DNA of 64,000 bases from Isoetes taiwanensis. Its lineage: Eukaryota > Streptophyta > Lycopodiopsida > Isoetales > Isoetaceae. The stretch's first letter is position 1. Each line of letters begins with the position of its first letter. The notes beneath the pieces are model-generated. The model did no database searches. It was given only the letters and a program-made list of their open reading frames with translations, and had not been told where the DNA came from. This document shows, in pieces, positions 60,591 to 64,000 of the stretch. The DNA lies in the NCBI GenBank assembly GCA_021234155.1, contig JAJEKV010000004.1, positions 7,316,109 through 7,380,108 of the forward strand, given 5' to 3'. The translations under genes and the position numbers were made by a program.

Positions 60591-61063
60591 ACACATGCCA
60601 GTTAATTGTATTGCAAAAAAGTACATGTTGGCCATGTCTATCGCAACTTAAAACACAAGTTATGAGATCATACAGACCATTGACCTCTACACTTAAAACA
60701 ATCTATATCTATTGCCACTTATAACACAAGTTATGAGATCACGCATACTATTATCCTCTAAACCAGAAACAATCTTCAACTCAATGTTATGTCATGTCGG
60801 CATATATTAAGAAACTAGGCTTATTCATGCATTACGAGATGCCAATGTAAGTTGAGAAATGAATACAACAAAAGCAATTGCGTTGATAAAATTATGTAAA
60901 TTTACTAGCTGAACACTGAAGCAGATCCAACCTCTTATATTTATAGCGTCGTACCATGCTTGTAAATGCTACATGCAACCATGACTGAACTTACACATTG
61001 TTGAAATTTTCCTTCAGTGTTTTTCCCTCTAAAAATCTCTTCCAATGCTGCTAGTACACACAG

Positions 61064-61661
61064 ACCATTAACATCCAACATATAAAAATTAAATCCCCCA
61101 ACATATAACAACCAACACATAACAACCATTGACATTAACAACCAACACATAACTACCATTGACATTAATTAACACAACCATTGGGTCCAACACATTTAAA
61201 TTAAAATCCCCCTTAAACCCCCTTTGGTTTGGGTGCATATTCACACGGGGGGTGACGTAGGGCAGCGAGAGCTCTCATAATTGTACTTTGCACGTATGAA
61301 ATCAACATCATATAGTATTCCGCTTGAAATCTTATAGTATTTTGCGAATCTTGTTATATAGTATAGCAAATTTTGTACTTGCATACCCCACAAATGAGGA
61401 ACTTTACGTACGGTGTAGATTAAGGAATAAGGGGTGAATATGCCTATCCAACAGCTCTCGTTGCCCGGAGTCACCCCCGTGTGAATATGCACCCAAACCA
61501 AAGGGGGTTTAAGGGGGATTTTAATTTAAATGTGTTGGACCCAATGGTTGTGTTAATTAATGTCAATGGTAGTTATGTGTTGGTTGTCAATGTCAATGGT
61601 TGTTATGTGTTGGTTGTTATGTGTTGGGGGATTTAATTTTTATATGTTGGATGTTAATGGT
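61064..61661. mobile_element. Foldback element: two 192-bp inverted arms around a 215-bp loop
   Basis: Left arm 61064-61255 and right arm 61471-61661 are reverse complements with about three differences. The right arm starts TCACCCCCGTGTGAATATGC and ends GTTGGATGTTAATGGT. No coding frame. A transcript across it would form a long hairpin. Confidence 0.9.
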
Positions 61662-61719
61662 TTGTGTTGCAAAAAAATTTTTTTGGCCCCTTCGGGGCCT
61701 TAGGGACGTCAACCCCCCC

Positions 61720-62340
61720 CCTGCTGTGACAAAAATTTTAGAATTCAAACCAGAAAAAAACTAGAATTCATTTGAGGCTTTCATCACCTGTAGCTTTTGA
61801 ATTTGATCACAATAAAACAAATAGAACATAAGTAAAAGTTACCATAAAGATAGAGCAGATTGATCCCATTATTCTGAAAGTCATAAAGTTTGCAACACCC
61901 ATACACAAACATTTTTCAACTGGAATTTAACAGCAGCCTTTGGCCTCCATGGATTCTTGTGGTGAAAAACCAAAGTGGGAAACTTTTCTACTTGTTAGCA
62001 CAAGGATCTAGAAGCCTTGGAATTTGCTTAATAACTGCCTCAAGATCTAAAAATGCATGGTAATTTTTTGCAAGCTTCATTCGGAATGAGCCATAAAACA
62101 ATATCCAATAGCGCAATCCTGTATTAATCAGCTGGTAGGATGTGAAAGCCTACCAAACCCGGCCGAAAAATTGCTGTTTTAGCATAGATAACTTAACCAA
62201 ACATATCCATATCATACACTATCAAAAAGATTTCGGAGAGAGAGCTTTTCAACGCAATAAAAATAATCTCAAACAGAGCTCTGGATCAAAAGTTATGATA
62301 AGAAATGTGTTGCCGGCGGGGAAACTGCACTACATGCGCC
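61720..62340. other. No gene supported
   Basis: AT-rich non-coding sequence. Confidence 0.4.
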
Positions 62341-62347
62341 CTTCAAG

Positions 62348-62541
62348 CCCTTCATGTGCCCATTATGCACCACACACACAAAAAGAGGGCTTTTGTTGTG
62401 AGCCATTGGTTGTTGACTATTGAAAAAAAAGGCTAAAATCAATGGCCCTTCATGCCCATTATGCACCATACGCACAAAAAAGGGCTTTTGTTGTGAGCCA
62501 TTGGCTGTTGACCATTGAAAAAAAAAAGGCTAAAATCAATG
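62348..62541 (+). repeat. Tandem duplication, two units of 97 bp
   Basis: CCCATTATGCACCA then GGCTTTTGTTGTGAGCCATT and GGCTAAAATCAATGG occur in both units, which differ at few positions. The array abuts the dispersed repeat at 62545-62680. Confidence 0.85.
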
Positions 62542-62544
62542 GCT

Positions 62545-62680
62545 CAAAATGGTGCACTCTAGATGTACGCATTAGTACATCCATTTGAATACATCACGAA
62601 ATCATAGGAAAACCTTAGTGAAAAGCATACAAAAACACAAAGAAAACCCCCTGTTATTATGCTACATATTGCTTCACAAG
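62545..62680 (-). repeat. Dispersed repeat, inverted match to 21530-21690
   Basis: Minus strand shares ATAACAGGGGGTTTT, AAGGTTTTCCTATGATTT-like and TCTAGAGTGCACC with the copy inside transposon A. Confidence 0.75.
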
Positions 62681-62689
62681 TGAAATCAG

Positions 62690-64000
62690 AGGCACCACTA
62701 TACCAATCTTGTAATGGCTGCAGAGCTCCCTTTTGAAGCATCAAGGCCACTTCCACAAAACTCCGTACAAGCCCTTGTCTTCTGTTTTAGTATGGAAAAA
62801 GGTACAGTGTTCTCAATGCATGGCAGAATATGGCAGATGCAAACCCTGTTTAAATTGTTACTACGAGTACTATAACAAAGGAAGTGGAAAATCCATCAAT
62901 GTACTAACATGCAGCACCTGCAGTATCAATATAAACAAAATTTAAAATGTGAACTTTAATTTCAAATACAAATTATGAGAATGCATATTATTGGCATACC
63001 TATGGCAAGTATGATCCGACATGATATGTGAATAATGGCATATACATTAAGCAGAGAATAAGAAGCTAGCCTAAAAGTTGTGGTCGCTAGAAAGCTGATC
63101 GCCAACAACAAGAACATAACTGAGGCAACTGACTCAAATTGTATCTTGCAGATTACTTTGGCTTGCTGGAATGTTTCAAGTGCAAGGCAAATAAGTCAAA
63201 TTGTGGCTAGGTTAGCCCATTTATATGCAACTAGAGCATCAAGGTACGGCAATGGCTTCTTTATAACTCAGTCGAAAACATAAAACGGTGAAGTCTATGT
63301 TAATCTCTTACCTCAAGATCCTTGAAGTTTCTTTGTCATGCCCAAAAACCTTGAATATTCTAAGAGTGACTTCAGCCATCTGTTGGACTATGAATTCTAC
63401 AAGCAAATCCCTGCGGGATCAGCATATCCATCAATCATTGAAGCAAACGACCAAAATTAATGCAAGCTTATAGTCACTCTAAATTGATCAGTACATCTCA
63501 TGGAATACACCCTCAAAATCATATAAAACCATATTAAAAAGCGTACAAAAATACAAAAAATAAAAATAAAACCCTATTATAAACTTCCAATGTTTGAGTT
63601 TTGTATTGTGGTAGGTATTCTATTATAATTTCGTTTCATCTATGCACTAGGGGATTGCTTACTTGAGTAGTAAATGAAGTAGACATTAGCCATGGTGGCC
63701 ATAACATGATACGACAGATGCATATTAATGGACCAAATGTACGGATCAAAATGCAGCATTTAGTGATATTATATTTCCTCATACTGTTATCAAAGTTCTC
63801 AAATTTCTCTCATCTTGTTGTTCTTTTCCATTTCAAAGTTTTTGTTTTTCATTCTCATTTCATTCCATTTTTGCATAATCTCGCATGATACCCTTTGTGC
63901 TATAATTCTTTTATTTGATTCAATGGGCTGTCTTGCAAAGGATCTTAAACCCAACCTAAACCCTAAAGAGTATGTGGCAAACAAGGGCCAATTGAACAAC
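62690..64000. other. No gene supported
   Basis: AT-rich with short chance frames. A worn copy of the 62545-62680 repeat lies near 63515-63590. Confidence 0.4.

Noticed and set aside
62733-62945. Cys-rich 70-codon frame
   Set aside because: The cysteines have no known zinc-finger spacing, there is no splice or start context, and the surroundings are repeats.

Overview
The window looks like nuclear DNA of a land plant with a large, repeat-rich genome. Evidence: a nine-exon gene for a chloroplast-type ABC ATPase (ABCI11 family) with short plant-style introns, a second multi-exon gene for a putative plastid membrane protein, primer-binding sites matching plant initiator-Met and probably Gln tRNAs, a plant chromovirus, Tat-like Ty3/gypsy elements and a CACTA transposon end. 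I cannot fix the species or order from sequence alone.

Layout. 1-11816: one long Ty3/gypsy chromovirus on the minus strand, its 3' LTR cut by the window start, its 5' LTR (10210-11816), initiator-Met PBS and polypurine tract all visible. Between the 5' LTR and gag it carries about 3.3 kb of extra coding sequence. The first of these ORFs ends in a full-length, indel-free histone H3 fold (8185-8481). This is the most remarkable item: the same element carries an H3-like protein and, at the end of integrase, a chromodomain. 11817-19920: mostly non-coding with decayed LTR traces, a tRNA-like A/B box, two possible exons and a minisatellite. 19925-24213: a TIR DNA transposon (copy A) with TTAA at both edges and a middle segment that looks like captured gene sequence. 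24228-25113: last four exons of a putative plastid membrane-protein gene (minus strand), with one frameshift. 26685-40328: a second copy (B) of the TIR family, split by a complete Tat-like Ty3/gypsy element (27094-38019, 5-bp target duplication CCAGG) whose RNase H lies upstream of the reverse transcriptase. 40480-41110: three tandem tRNA-derived SINE-like units. 41167-42911: inverted third copy (C) of the TIR family, joined to the 3' part of another Tat-like element (42912-46983). 46984-49064: right half of a CACTA transposon packed with palindromes. 49085-52355: decayed LRR-protein fragments and a short dispersed repeat. 52663-55198: ABCI11, the only host gene here that reads intact. 55199-64000: mostly non-coding, with short repeats, a nearly perfect 192-bp inverted repeat (61064-61661) and a tandem duplication near 62.4 kb.

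How it fits together: host coding content is small (ABCI11; the plastid membrane-protein fragment; decayed LRR pieces). The rest is nested transposable elements, whose order of insertion can be partly read: TIR copy B was present before the Tat-like element, and that insertion is precise. All three gypsy elements carry stops or frameshifts, several of them explainable as C-to-T or G-to-A changes, so none is expected to be autonomous now.
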